Source: Colwellia sp.
GTDB lineage: Bacteria; Pseudomonadota; Gammaproteobacteria; Enterobacterales; Alteromonadaceae
Assembly (NCBI GenBank): GCA_013215295.1
Contig: JABSOZ010000017.1
Span: 1 to 64,000, forward strand
Reading direction: 5' to 3'
DNA length: 64,000 bases
This document shows positions 56,305-64,000 of the stretch, piece by piece. Under the pieces are notes generated by a model. That model was given only the letters and a program-made list of their open reading frames with translations. It was not told the origin of the DNA and did not search any database. The translations under genes were made by a program, and so were the position numbers. How positions within the stretch are numbered: position 1 is the first letter of the stretch; every line of letters begins with the position of its first letter.

Positions 56305-57111
56305 ATGCAAATAATTATTTTTGATGATGCTGAACAAGTTGCAGAGAATGCGGCACATTGGGTTAGCGAATTAATCACGAAAAAAGCAAAACCTGTTCTA
56401 GGTCTTGCTACCGGCAGCACGCCAATTAGCCTCTACAAACAATTAGTAAACAAACATAAAAATGCTGGCCTTAGCTTTAACAATGTTTCCTCATTTAATC
56501 TTGATGAATACCACAACATTAATGCTGATAACCCACAAAGCTATCGCAGTTTTATGAAACAACATTTATTTGATCATGTAGATATTGATCAAAATAACAC
56601 TTACCTACCTACCTGCACTAATGAGCAGAACCCTCGTGTTCAAGGGCTTAGCTACGAAGATAAAATAAAATCATTAGGTGGCATAGATTTACAAATTTTA
56701 GGGATTGGTGCTAATGGTCATATTGGTTTCAATGAGCCGACATCAAGCTTGTCATCTCGTACACGTATCAAAACGTTAACTCAACAAACACTAACCGACA
56801 ACAGTAGATTGTTCGAAGAAGGTGAAGAACAACCCTCAATGGCGATGACTATGGGTATTGCCACCATTATGGATGCGCGGTATGTATTATTGATGGCTAC
56901 TGGCGAAAACAAAGCGAAAGCGGTAAAAGATATGATCACCGGCGCTTTATCTGCCATGTGCCCTGCTTCAGCGTTACAAATGCATGAAAACGCGGTTATT
57001 TTGTTAGATAAAGCAGCAGCAAGCCAATTAGAAGATCAAGATTATTATATTTGGGCTGATAAACAACATCGTAAAATAAACGAAACTTATGGCTTTTATC
57101 ATAATTATTAA
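56305..57111 (+). CDS. nagB: glucosamine-6-phosphate deaminase
   Basis: Product of 268 residues, as in E. coli NagB. Conserved stretches LGLATGSTPISLYK, FNLDEYHNINADNPQSYR, LGIGANGHIGFNEP with the catalytic His/Glu region, and GENKAKAVKDMITG. It turns glucosamine-6-phosphate into fructose-6-phosphate and ammonia. AAGGA precedes the ATG. It stands alone here, without nagA or nagE neighbours, and is closed by a strong terminator. In this genus the other amino-sugar genes are usually elsewhere. Confidence 0.95.
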   Translation: MQIIIFDDAEQVAENAAHWVSELITKKAKPVLGLATGSTPISLYKQLVNKHKNAGLSFNNVSSFNLDEYHNINADNPQSYRSFMKQHLFDHVDIDQNNTYLPTCTNEQNPRVQGLSYEDKIKSLGGIDLQILGIGANGHIGFNEPTSSLSSRTRIKTLTQQTLTDNSRLFEEGEEQPSMAMTMGIATIMDARYVLLMATGENKAKAVKDMITGALSAMCPASALQMHENAVILLDKAAASQLEDQDYYIWADKQHRKINETYGFYHNY

Positions 57112-57131
57112 GTCGATAAGTGTAAATGGTT

Positions 57132-57165
57132 AAAGCGCTTGATTAACAAGCGCTTTTTCTTTTTT
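57132..57165 (+). terminator. intrinsic terminator after nagB
   Basis: AAAGCGCTTG and CAAGCGCTTT form a perfect 10-bp stem with a 5-base loop, followed by TTCTTTTTT. A strong Rho-independent terminator about 20 bases after the nagB stop. Confidence 0.88.
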
Positions 57166-57345
57166 ATGACTCAAACACTTTTTATCTTTATTAATGATTT
57201 CATAACAATGAAGGTACATTTTAATATGTGGAATTTTATCTCTCAAGCTTGTATTAAGCCTGAGTATAAAATGAAGAGTAACATTTAGGATTGTTTTAAC
57301 CGGTAAATTAGGCGATTATCTTTTTACCACTTTACAATAAAGTTT

Positions 57346-57576
57346 ATGATGCAAAATAAAGACTCATCAAATAAATTAACGACTCCTGAAAATAACAGTA
57401 GCTTTAAAGAGACGGCTAAAAGTGTCGGAGCTGCATTTTTTGGCGTACAAAGTGATAATAACCGTGAGCGAGATTTCAACCAAGGAAAGTTAAGTCACTT
57501 CATCATTGCAGGCCTTATAGGTGCAGCGCTTTTTATCGGTGTTTTAATTGCAGTGGTATCTTTAGTCTTACCTTAG
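57346..57576 (+). CDS. DUF2970 domain protein
   Basis: Product of 76 residues (75 if the second ATG is used). SFKETAKSVGAAFFGVQSDN matches DUF2970, followed by one C-terminal membrane helix (HFIIAGLIGAALFIGVLIAV). A small inner-membrane protein of unknown role, common in Alteromonadales and other Proteobacteria. Its stop lies 6 bases from the convergent dam stop. Confidence 0.82.
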   Translation: MMQNKDSSNKLTTPENNSSFKETAKSVGAAFFGVQSDNNRERDFNQGKLSHFIIAGLIGAALFIGVLIAVVSLVLP

Positions 57577-57582
57577 GCTGAG

Positions 57583-58401
57583 TTATTTATAGAGCACAAG
57601 CAACTCAGCAACTTTAGTACGCTTACTTGTCGAGCGACTTATCGTACGAGCGACTTGTATGGTTTTTTGCTTATTAGCATGTTCGTATATTTTACGTGTC
57701 CAGATAGTGTCATGATTACTGATCAACACTGCTATTTTATGCTGCTCTGTTACTTCTTCTGCTGCATTTGCTAGATCAGCTTGTTCATCCAAACCAAAAC
57801 CATTACCGGCATAACTTGTAAAACTAGCCGTTTTACTTAATGGTACATAAGGTGGATCACAGTAAATTACGTCGCCACTTTTCGCCCGTGCAAATGTTTC
57901 TCGGTATCCTTCACAAACAAATGTCGCTTTCTTTGCTTTTTCAGCAAAAAACAGCATTTCGTTTTCAGGAAAGTAGGGGCGCTTATATTTCCCAAAAGGT
58001 ACATTGTAACCACCCGACTTATTATAACGACATAGGCCATTATAGCCGTGACGGTTCATATAAAGAAAAATAAGCGAGCGAAAGTAGCTGTCAGTACTCG
58101 CATTAAAGTCTTTACGTAACTGATAATAAACTTCTGCTTGATTATATTCTGGCGTAAAATATTCAGCCGCGTCTTTGATAAATTGTTGAGGATTTTCTTT
58201 CAGAATATTATAGAGGTTGATCAGGTCTTGGTTGATATCATTTAATATGTAGTGTTCATATTTAGTGTTTAAAAACACTGAGGCAGCACCAACAAAAGGT
58301 TCTATTAAACACCCACCTTTGGGTAGCATCTTATTAATCACATCGCTGAGCCTATATTTTCCGCCAGCCCACTTTAAAAATGCTCGATGCTTTTTGATCA
58401 T
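57583..58401 (-). CDS. dam: DNA adenine methylase (GATC-specific)
   Basis: Product of 272 residues, the usual Dam length. AdoMet motif FLKWAGGKYRL at the N-terminus, the catalytic DPPY in GDVIYCDPPYVPLS, and the Dam-type MNRHGYNGLCRYN target-recognition stretch. It methylates adenine in GATC and acts in mismatch repair and replication control. It lies in the typical gammaproteobacterial block after damX; in many relatives rpe follows it, but here the region has been rearranged and nagB and DUF2970 genes intervene. Confidence 0.95.
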   Translation of the reverse strand: MIKKHRAFLKWAGGKYRLSDVINKMLPKGGCLIEPFVGAASVFLNTKYEHYILNDINQDLINLYNILKENPQQFIKDAAEYFTPEYNQAEVYYQLRKDFNASTDSYFRSLIFLYMNRHGYNGLCRYNKSGGYNVPFGKYKRPYFPENEMLFFAEKAKKATFVCEGYRETFARAKSGDVIYCDPPYVPLSKTASFTSYAGNGFGLDEQADLANAAEEVTEQHKIAVLISNHDTIWTRKIYEHANKQKTIQVARTISRSTSKRTKVAELLVLYK

Positions 58402-58491
58402 TTAACCCATTTGCCTTACAACTAATTACTTAAGTATGATGCTTAAATATGACGTTTAAAAAATAAAACGGATTGTATCCTGATTAGCGCA

Positions 58492-59919
58492 TTATTGGGA
58501 GCGTTGATAAGCATTGATTTCATTATTAATTGCCTCAATAGACTTTACCCATGGCTGATAAGCTTTAATTGCACTTGGTAGTAGCATAACAGCCTGTTCA
58601 GCAGCCAAACGCGTTTGAAACACCTCTGAGGTTATCATTAACATCGTTTGTTGATTAAAAAGCCTGTAGTAGCTTTTAATGTTCATCCCTTCAAAATCAG
58701 GAAGAAACTTTTGATAGGCAGAAAGACGTGTAAAGCCGGAAATTTGAATAACAAAGCCTGTCTGTGCAGAAGTATAATAACTGGCCTCGTCGCCAACATT
58801 TTCAATCGAGTTAGCATTGTCTTTATTTTCCACCTCTCCTGCTTGAGCTAATGGTTGAACTGAAGTTTGTGCTGTATGACTTTCAAGCGTTATAGTTTGT
58901 ATAACATCTAGCTGAACGGCTCTCGATTTAAATGTTGCTGCAATGTCATCTTGAACCACTGGTTTTTCATCAAGAAAAGAGACAAATCGATTAGTTTTAT
59001 TTATGATTTTTGGTTCGATTAATTTTACCGTACTTTGCCCAAAACTGACAATTGCTTGAACTATGTCAGCGGGCTTTGCCGCTACATTTTGAATTTCTGT
59101 TACTTGTTGTACTGGTGCAGTTAAAGAAATAAAAATATCTTCTGTTTTTGCTGAAGGGCTTATCTTATTCTCTTTATAAGCTGAAACAATATTGGTTGAA
59201 TTGGGCGTTGCCGCTTGCAAACTCAGTTTTGTTTTTAAACTAAAAACATCTTGCTGAAATAACCAATAACCGGTTAATCCTAAACAAATCACAAAACTAA
59301 TAAAAGCTATCATCCATTTGGTAAAACGAGTGAATTCAAATAGAGGCTTACTTATTTTGAATACTTTGGCATTTAGAGGTAATAACTGCCCCGTTTCTCC
59401 GGATAACACAGAGATTTTTTTATGAAATAATGATTTGTTATTAGCAAGTACAAGACCTGTTTGGGGTGTACCTAGCATAAGAACGCTAATCGCATAATCT
59501 GCTTTTTTAGCTATGTCGGTTAATTGACATAATTCGTGTAAAATCTGTACAGTGAGAAACTGGGCGTGTTCAATGACAATATCAATCGCGTGCTTTTCTT
59601 GCTTCGCTAAATTAATTAAACTAACAGCCAATGACTGTTCTGGATCAAATAATGTATCAGAAAATAGTTGTTCAACAATACGGCAACGAATTTGTATATC
59701 GTTTAGCTTAGGTGAGATGGCAATGAATGCCGCATTGTGATCTGTAGCTAAAGAGCCAAGAAACTGACTTGCTACTTGAGAATAAACATTCACGTCTTGA
59801 TCTACAACCAAAACAGCATGCTTTGAAAAGCGTAAAATATAGTCAACGCGCGCATTAGCGCTAATTGTGGTAACACTTCTTGGAGCGTTATATTCTATGT
59901 CATGTGCTTGTGCAGACAT
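58492..59919 (-). CDS. damX: DamX-like cell-division protein with SPOR domain
   Basis: Product of 475 residues. The N-terminal 195 residues resemble an AAA-like module of DamX proteins in this order (VDYILRFSKHAVLVVDQDVN, DIVIEHAQFLTVQILHEL). A single membrane helix at about 202-221 is followed by a low-complexity, threonine- and valine-rich periplasmic stretch. A SPOR domain at about 390-465 (GFVIQISGFTRLSAYQKFLP) binds denuded peptidoglycan at the division site. CAGGTGA precedes the ATG. It lies between aroB and dam, exactly as in related genomes. Confidence 0.88.
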   Translation of the reverse strand: MSAQAHDIEYNAPRSVTTISANARVDYILRFSKHAVLVVDQDVNVYSQVASQFLGSLATDHNAAFIAISPKLNDIQIRCRIVEQLFSDTLFDPEQSLAVSLINLAKQEKHAIDIVIEHAQFLTVQILHELCQLTDIAKKADYAISVLMLGTPQTGLVLANNKSLFHKKISVLSGETGQLLPLNAKVFKISKPLFEFTRFTKWMIAFISFVICLGLTGYWLFQQDVFSLKTKLSLQAATPNSTNIVSAYKENKISPSAKTEDIFISLTAPVQQVTEIQNVAAKPADIVQAIVSFGQSTVKLIEPKIINKTNRFVSFLDEKPVVQDDIAATFKSRAVQLDVIQTITLESHTAQTSVQPLAQAGEVENKDNANSIENVGDEASYYTSAQTGFVIQISGFTRLSAYQKFLPDFEGMNIKSYYRLFNQQTMLMITSEVFQTRLAAEQAVMLLPSAIKAYQPWVKSIEAINNEINAYQRSQ

Positions 59920-59943
59920 GTTTCACCTGTTCTGTATTAAGAA

Positions 59944-61008
59944 TTACAGAATTTGTTTAAGCATGTCCTCACTTATATCATCACGCATTTCTGATTGACC
60001 AATAGCGGTAGGTACGATTAACCGTAATACACCTGCCAAATTCTTTTTGTCACGACGCATGTGACAAATAAATTCTTCAAACCCCATATTTTCAGGAGCA
60101 ATCAATGGTAAATTAAACGCGGCAATTAAAGTTTCTATACGACGAAGATCTGACGCTTTAAGCAAATTCAATGCTACAGATAACTTAGAGGCAAGTACCA
60201 TGCCAGTCGCTACTGCTTCACCGTGTAACCAGTTACCATAACCTTGATCAGCTTCAATGGCATGACCAAAAGTATGGCCTAAATTTAATAATGCACGAAC
60301 GCCTGCTTCAGTTTCGTCAGCCGCAACTATATCTGCTTTACATTGACAACAAGTTTTAACCATTTCGATCAGAGTGATTTTATCCCCTGATTTTATTTTA
60401 TCCGTATTAGTTTCCAGCCAAGTAAAGAAATCGCCATCACCTAAAATACCGTATTTAATAACTTCCGCCATACCCGCATTAAATTCTCGGATAGGTAAAG
60501 TGACCAAGCTATCAATATCAATAAGAACAGCTTTTGGCTGATAAAAAGCGCCAATCATGTTTTTACCCAGTGGATGATTAACCGCTGTTTTTCCTCCAAC
60601 AGAAGAGTCGACTTGTGAAAGTAATGTCGTTGGTACTTGAATAAAGTTAATACCTCGCTGATAACATGCTGCAGCAAAGCCAGTAATATCACCAATAACA
60701 CCACCACCTAAAGCGATTAGTGTTGAATCTCGTCCGTGACCATTCGAGAGTAAATGCGACATAATAACGTCAAAGTTTGCTAATGATTTTTGTGCCTCAC
60801 CATCTGGCAATATAATTTCATCAACTTGAAAATCAGTTAACTTTTCTTTTAAAGTCTCAAGATATAACGGTTTAACAATATTATTCGAAACTATACAAAC
60901 CCGTTTACCGCGGATATGTTGAGTCAGCAGACTATTATCGTTTAATAGTCCACTATCAATATAGATGGGGTAACTGCGTGTACCGAGCTCAACATTTAGC
61001 GTTGTCAT
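59944..61008 (-). CDS. aroB: 3-dehydroquinate synthase
   Basis: Product of 354 residues. NAD-binding and metal-binding motifs are clear: [74 protein letters not shown], and the zinc ligands in [11 protein letters not shown]. It makes dehydroquinate from DAHP in the shikimate pathway. Second of the aroK-aroB pair; 33 bases separate it from aroK. Confidence 0.96.
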   Translation of the reverse strand: MTTLNVELGTRSYPIYIDSGLLNDNSLLTQHIRGKRVCIVSNNIVKPLYLETLKEKLTDFQVDEIILPDGEAQKSLANFDVIMSHLLSNGHGRDSTLIALGGGVIGDITGFAAACYQRGINFIQVPTTLLSQVDSSVGGKTAVNHPLGKNMIGAFYQPKAVLIDIDSLVTLPIREFNAGMAEVIKYGILGDGDFFTWLETNTDKIKSGDKITLIEMVKTCCQCKADIVAADETEAGVRALLNLGHTFGHAIEADQGYGNWLHGEAVATGMVLASKLSVALNLLKASDLRRIETLIAAFNLPLIAPENMGFEEFICHMRRDKKNLAGVLRLIVPTAIGQSEMRDDISEDMLKQIL

Positions 61009-61040
61009 GTTTGGATCTTTTTGGGAGTGCTACTTACTTA

Positions 61041-61559
61041 TTAGAAATCTAAGCGTTCAACAATTTTGTGGGCTACAACTTTAGCACTTTGATCATCAGT
61101 CTTTACAATAACATCAGCAATTTCTTCATATAAAGGATTGCGTTCTATTGCAAGGTTCTCAAGCACTGTGCGTGGTTCTTCTGAGGTTTGCAATAATGGA
61201 CGTTTGCGATCTCGCTGCGTACGAGCCACTTGCTTATCTATAGTTGTTTCTAAATAAACGACTATACCGCGTGCAGATAAACGATTACGCACTTGTTTGC
61301 TAATCACTGATCCACCGCCAGTCGCTAAAACAATACCTTGTTTTTCGCTTAGGTCTTCAATCACACCTTCTTCTCTCTTACGAAAACCTTCTTCGCCTTC
61401 AAGATCAAAAACCCATGCGATATCAGCACCTGTTCGGCGTTCTATTTCCTGATCAGAGTCAAAAAATTCAAGATGTAGCCTTTCAGCTAATTCTCTACCA
61501 ATTGTGCTTTTACCAGCGCCCATAGGGCCTATAAGGAAAATATTACGTTTTTCTGCCAT
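61041..61559 (-). CDS. aroK: shikimate kinase
   Basis: Product of 172 residues using the ATG that gives the standard start [20 protein letters not shown]; an earlier non-ATG start eight codons upstream is unlikely. Walker A GPMGAGKS, shikimate-binding [15 protein letters not shown] and LATGGGSV, lid arginines in [12 protein letters not shown]. It phosphorylates shikimate. It belongs to the pilQ-aroK-aroB-damX-dam cluster. Confidence 0.96.
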   Translation of the reverse strand: MAEKRNIFLIGPMGAGKSTIGRELAERLHLEFFDSDQEIERRTGADIAWVFDLEGEEGFRKREEGVIEDLSEKQGIVLATGGGSVISKQVRNRLSARGIVVYLETTIDKQVARTQRDRKRPLLQTSEEPRTVLENLAIERNPLYEEIADVIVKTDDQSAKVVAHKIVERLDF

Positions 61560-61716
61560 TAGATTAACTTCAGCTCGTATCAATAATTACGTTTACAAAT
61601 ATGAGGGAATCCCCTCCGAAAATTTTAAGGGCGTAATTATCGCAATTGTTCGGTGTAAATTGCAAGTTAACTGAGACGAAATAATTTTTAAAATACCCTG
61701 TTTATCACAAAGTTGT

Positions 61717-63774
61717 TTAAAAACGTTCAGTTACGATGCGCGGTGTCACAAAAATTAATAGTTCTTTTTTCTCATTAAAGTTGTTGCTATTTCTAAATAA
61801 CCAACCGAAATAAGGAATGTCTCCTAAAATAGGTACTTTTGATACCGTACTAATAATTGCTTGTTGATAAATTCCGCCAAGTACGATCGTCTCACCATTA
61901 TTTACTAAGACTTGAGTACCTATTCGTTGTGTATCGATACCAGGAGCTTGACCATTCTGTACGGTAGAGACAGTATCTTGAGTGACAATTAAATCAAGAA
62001 TAATACGATCATCAGGCGTTATATGTGGTGTCACGGTTAAACTAAGCACCGCTTTTTTGAATTGAGTTGTCGTCGCGCCACTTGAAGAGGCTTCTTGGTA
62101 AGGTATTTCTACCCCTTGCTCAATATAAGCTTGTTTTTGATTGGCCGTGGTAATTCTTGGGCTCGCAATGACTTCACCTTTATTTTCTTTTTCCATAGCA
62201 CTTAGTTCAAGATCTAAGATTGTGCCATCAGCTAATCGCGCCACTTGGAAGGCAAGACTTGCAGCAGGATTTGCCACAGGTAAGTTAACATTTAATCGGT
62301 CAGCTAAATCAGGGACAATGCCACTGCCTGCAGTATTTGCTCCTTCTAAGGTGCCTGATGTGGCGAATTCACTATCAGTATCTGTAACTCCCCACCGTAT
62401 ACCTAATTCTTCGTTTATACTATCTTTAACCGTTACCATACGTGCTTCTATAATAACTTGGCGGACAGGAATATCTAAAACACTTACCATCCTCCTAATA
62501 TCTTCAATACTATTAGCCGTATCACGAATCAATAACGTATTCGTTCTCTCATCAACACTGACACTTCCGCGCATTGATAAAATACTATTAGATTCATTTT
62601 TAATTAACTCCGCAAAGTCTGACGCTTCGGCGTAATTCACTTGCACATATTCTGTATATAATGGCGCAAGCTCAGCAACTTGTTGCTTGGCTTGTAAATC
62701 ACGAGCTTCTCGGGCAGAAAGCTCTTCACTAGGTGCAACCATTAAAATATTGCCTTCCATACGCTTATCAAGTCCTTTAACTTTTAATATAATGTCAAGG
62801 GCTTGATCCCATGGAACACCATCTAAACGTAATGTGACATTACCAGAAACGGTATCACTAGTGACTAAGTTAAAGTCGTTATAATCGGCAATTATTTGTA
62901 ACACTGTACGTACGGGAATATCTTGAAAATTCAAAGAAATAGCACGCCCAGTAAAGTCTGCATCTTCCTCTAAATAGCCAGGGGCTTTATCATTCTTAAC
63001 AACCGTGAGTGAAAATACATTATTGAGTTGTTGATGCTTAAACGTAAAATCACTATTGATATCTACGATAAGTTTTGCGTTGCGGCCATCTCTAAACGTT
63101 TCAATGCCTGTCACTAAGGTACCAAAATCTGTAACATCTAATTTGTAAAGAAGGTCATCCGTAATTTGCGTATTATGGAACTCTATAAATAACTTACCGA
63201 GTTTATCGACTACATCAACAGCAACCATACTGTCATCAAGGTAAACAAGGATTTGTGCTTCATCATTATCACCATTACGAAAATCTAATGATGCTATATT
63301 ATTGATAAAATTATTACCTAATGGGTTAACTTTAGTAACAGGAGAATCATTAACGCCTTTATTTAATATTAATGAAAACAAATTTCCATTGTGTTGAACA
63401 TCAAAAATTGAAAGTTGATCTAAGTGAACCGTAGCAACGACTTTTCCTCTTAACTTTTGAACACTAATATGACTAACACCGGCGTGTTCAACAGTGGTTT
63501 TCAATAAGTTTTCATTAAACTTTTCAGCTTCAAAGGTAATTTTAATTTGAGCTGGATTCATCGACGTTTTCATTTCAGGCTTGTTGACAATTTTATCTGA
63601 AAGCTCAAACTGCAATTCTATTTCATCATTTTGTAAAGTATTATATTTAATACCTATTAGATCACTAGACCATGCCGAAAAAGCAAAAGAATATAACATC
63701 ACTGCAGTGATACAACATCGCGTTACATATATTTTCATTGAGTGATGACTTTTCATTTTATTAAATAGCAACAT
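61717..63774 (-). CDS. pilQ: type IV pilus secretin PilQ
   Basis: Product of 685 residues with a signal peptide (about 14-40, CCITAVMLYSFAFSAWS). AMIN domains at about 40-250, STN/secretin N domain (ISLNFQDIPVRTVLQIIADY), a second N-domain (EYVQVNYAEASDFAELIKN) and the C-terminal secretin pore (GVEIPYQEASSSGATTTQF, VPILGDIPYFGWLFRN, ITPRIVTERF-like end VTPRIVTERF). It forms the outer-membrane channel for type IV pili. The ATG is preceded by GGGAAGTA and overlaps the pilP stop by one base, so the genes are coupled. Confidence 0.95.
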   Translation of the reverse strand: MLLFNKMKSHHSMKIYVTRCCITAVMLYSFAFSAWSSDLIGIKYNTLQNDEIELQFELSDKIVNKPEMKTSMNPAQIKITFEAEKFNENLLKTTVEHAGVSHISVQKLRGKVVATVHLDQLSIFDVQHNGNLFSLILNKGVNDSPVTKVNPLGNNFINNIASLDFRNGDNDEAQILVYLDDSMVAVDVVDKLGKLFIEFHNTQITDDLLYKLDVTDFGTLVTGIETFRDGRNAKLIVDINSDFTFKHQQLNNVFSLTVVKNDKAPGYLEEDADFTGRAISLNFQDIPVRTVLQIIADYNDFNLVTSDTVSGNVTLRLDGVPWDQALDIILKVKGLDKRMEGNILMVAPSEELSAREARDLQAKQQVAELAPLYTEYVQVNYAEASDFAELIKNESNSILSMRGSVSVDERTNTLLIRDTANSIEDIRRMVSVLDIPVRQVIIEARMVTVKDSINEELGIRWGVTDTDSEFATSGTLEGANTAGSGIVPDLADRLNVNLPVANPAASLAFQVARLADGTILDLELSAMEKENKGEVIASPRITTANQKQAYIEQGVEIPYQEASSSGATTTQFKKAVLSLTVTPHITPDDRIILDLIVTQDTVSTVQNGQAPGIDTQRIGTQVLVNNGETIVLGGIYQQAIISTVSKVPILGDIPYFGWLFRNSNNFNEKKELLIFVTPRIVTERF

Positions 63775-64000
63775 TACTTCCCTTGCCCCTTGGTACCTGA
63801 CTTAACCATTTTTATAGTCGTTTCACGTTCTACCCAACAGCCAGTGCCATCAGGGATTAACTCTATAATTTTAATATTAAATTGATTAACAGTCGTAATA
63901 CGACCATTATTAAAACCCAAATAACTGTCTACAGCAACTCGGTGTAATGTCGTATCAGAAGCTTCAACAAGCGCCCAAATTACGCCTTGTTCGCCTAAAG
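63774..64000 (-). CDS. pilP: type IV pilus lipoprotein PilP, C-terminal part (cut by window edge)
   Basis: The reading frame enters from the right edge; about 75 C-terminal residues are visible. They include GEQGVIWALVEASDTTLHRV, NNGRITTVNQFNIKIIELIP and the end WVERETTIKMVKSG, matching the PilP beta domain that contacts the secretin N domains. The TAA stop overlaps the pilQ start by one base. The identity rests on position and this motif pattern. Confidence 0.88.
   Translation of the reverse strand, partial: LGEQGVIWALVEASDTTLHRVAVDSYLGFNNGRITTVNQFNIKIIELIPDGTGCWVERETTIKMVKSGTKGQGK

Noticed and set aside
62141-62635. 164-codon frame opposite pilQ
   Set aside because: Antisense shadow of a well-supported core gene.

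Overview
The window is AT-rich chromosomal DNA from a marine gammaproteobacterium of the Alteromonadales, most likely Colwelliaceae (Colwellia or Thalassotalea type). This is inferred from the pilP-pilQ-aroK-aroB-damX-dam block with rpe and trpS nearby, a TorF-like porin, DUF2970 and DUF3224 proteins, several TonB-dependent receptors and many sensor kinases. No taxonomic search could be run.

Positions 1-7.9 kb are an accessory region. It holds the C-terminal part of an IS110-family transposase at the left edge, a translationally coupled pair of DUF1566 proteins (one a lipoprotein), a PEP-CTERM protein, two overlooked small genes of 55 and 54 codons, and an outer-membrane beta-barrel protein. 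Long gene-poor stretches here and up to 26.5 kb carry a dispersed non-coding repeat: four clear copies (A-D), one diverged copy (E) and one 3' fragment (F). Most copies are bounded by imperfect inverted ends. The left part has about six degenerate 21-23 bp iteron-like units.

Positions 7.9-30.7 kb hold envelope and signalling genes: two penicillin-binding/beta-lactamase-fold serine hydrolases, a membrane-bound AraC-type regulator, a REC-PAS-GGDEF-EAL protein, a very large lipoprotein that fuses Ig-like repeats, an endonuclease/exonuclease/phosphatase domain and a four-haem cytochrome region, a decayed alpha/beta hydrolase, two Cache or 4-helix sensor kinases, a TonB receptor, a histidine phosphatase and an alpha/beta hydrolase.

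Positions 30.7-40.2 kb are rich in regulators (three AraC types and one LysR type with a divergent SDR). They also hold three solitary periplasmic solute-binding proteins with no permease or ATPase beside them, a VOC protein and a DUF3224 protein. Positions 40.7-47.1 kb carry a TonB receptor followed 7 bases later by a hybrid kinase whose phosphoacceptor histidine is replaced by asparagine, then a second hybrid kinase.

From 47.2 kb the content is mostly core: feoAB iron(II) uptake, an HtrA-like protease coupled to an FHA membrane protein, trpS, rpe, a porin, nagB, a DUF2970 protein, then the minus-strand block pilP(partial)-pilQ-aroK-aroB-damX-dam. Clear intrinsic terminators separate several of these units.
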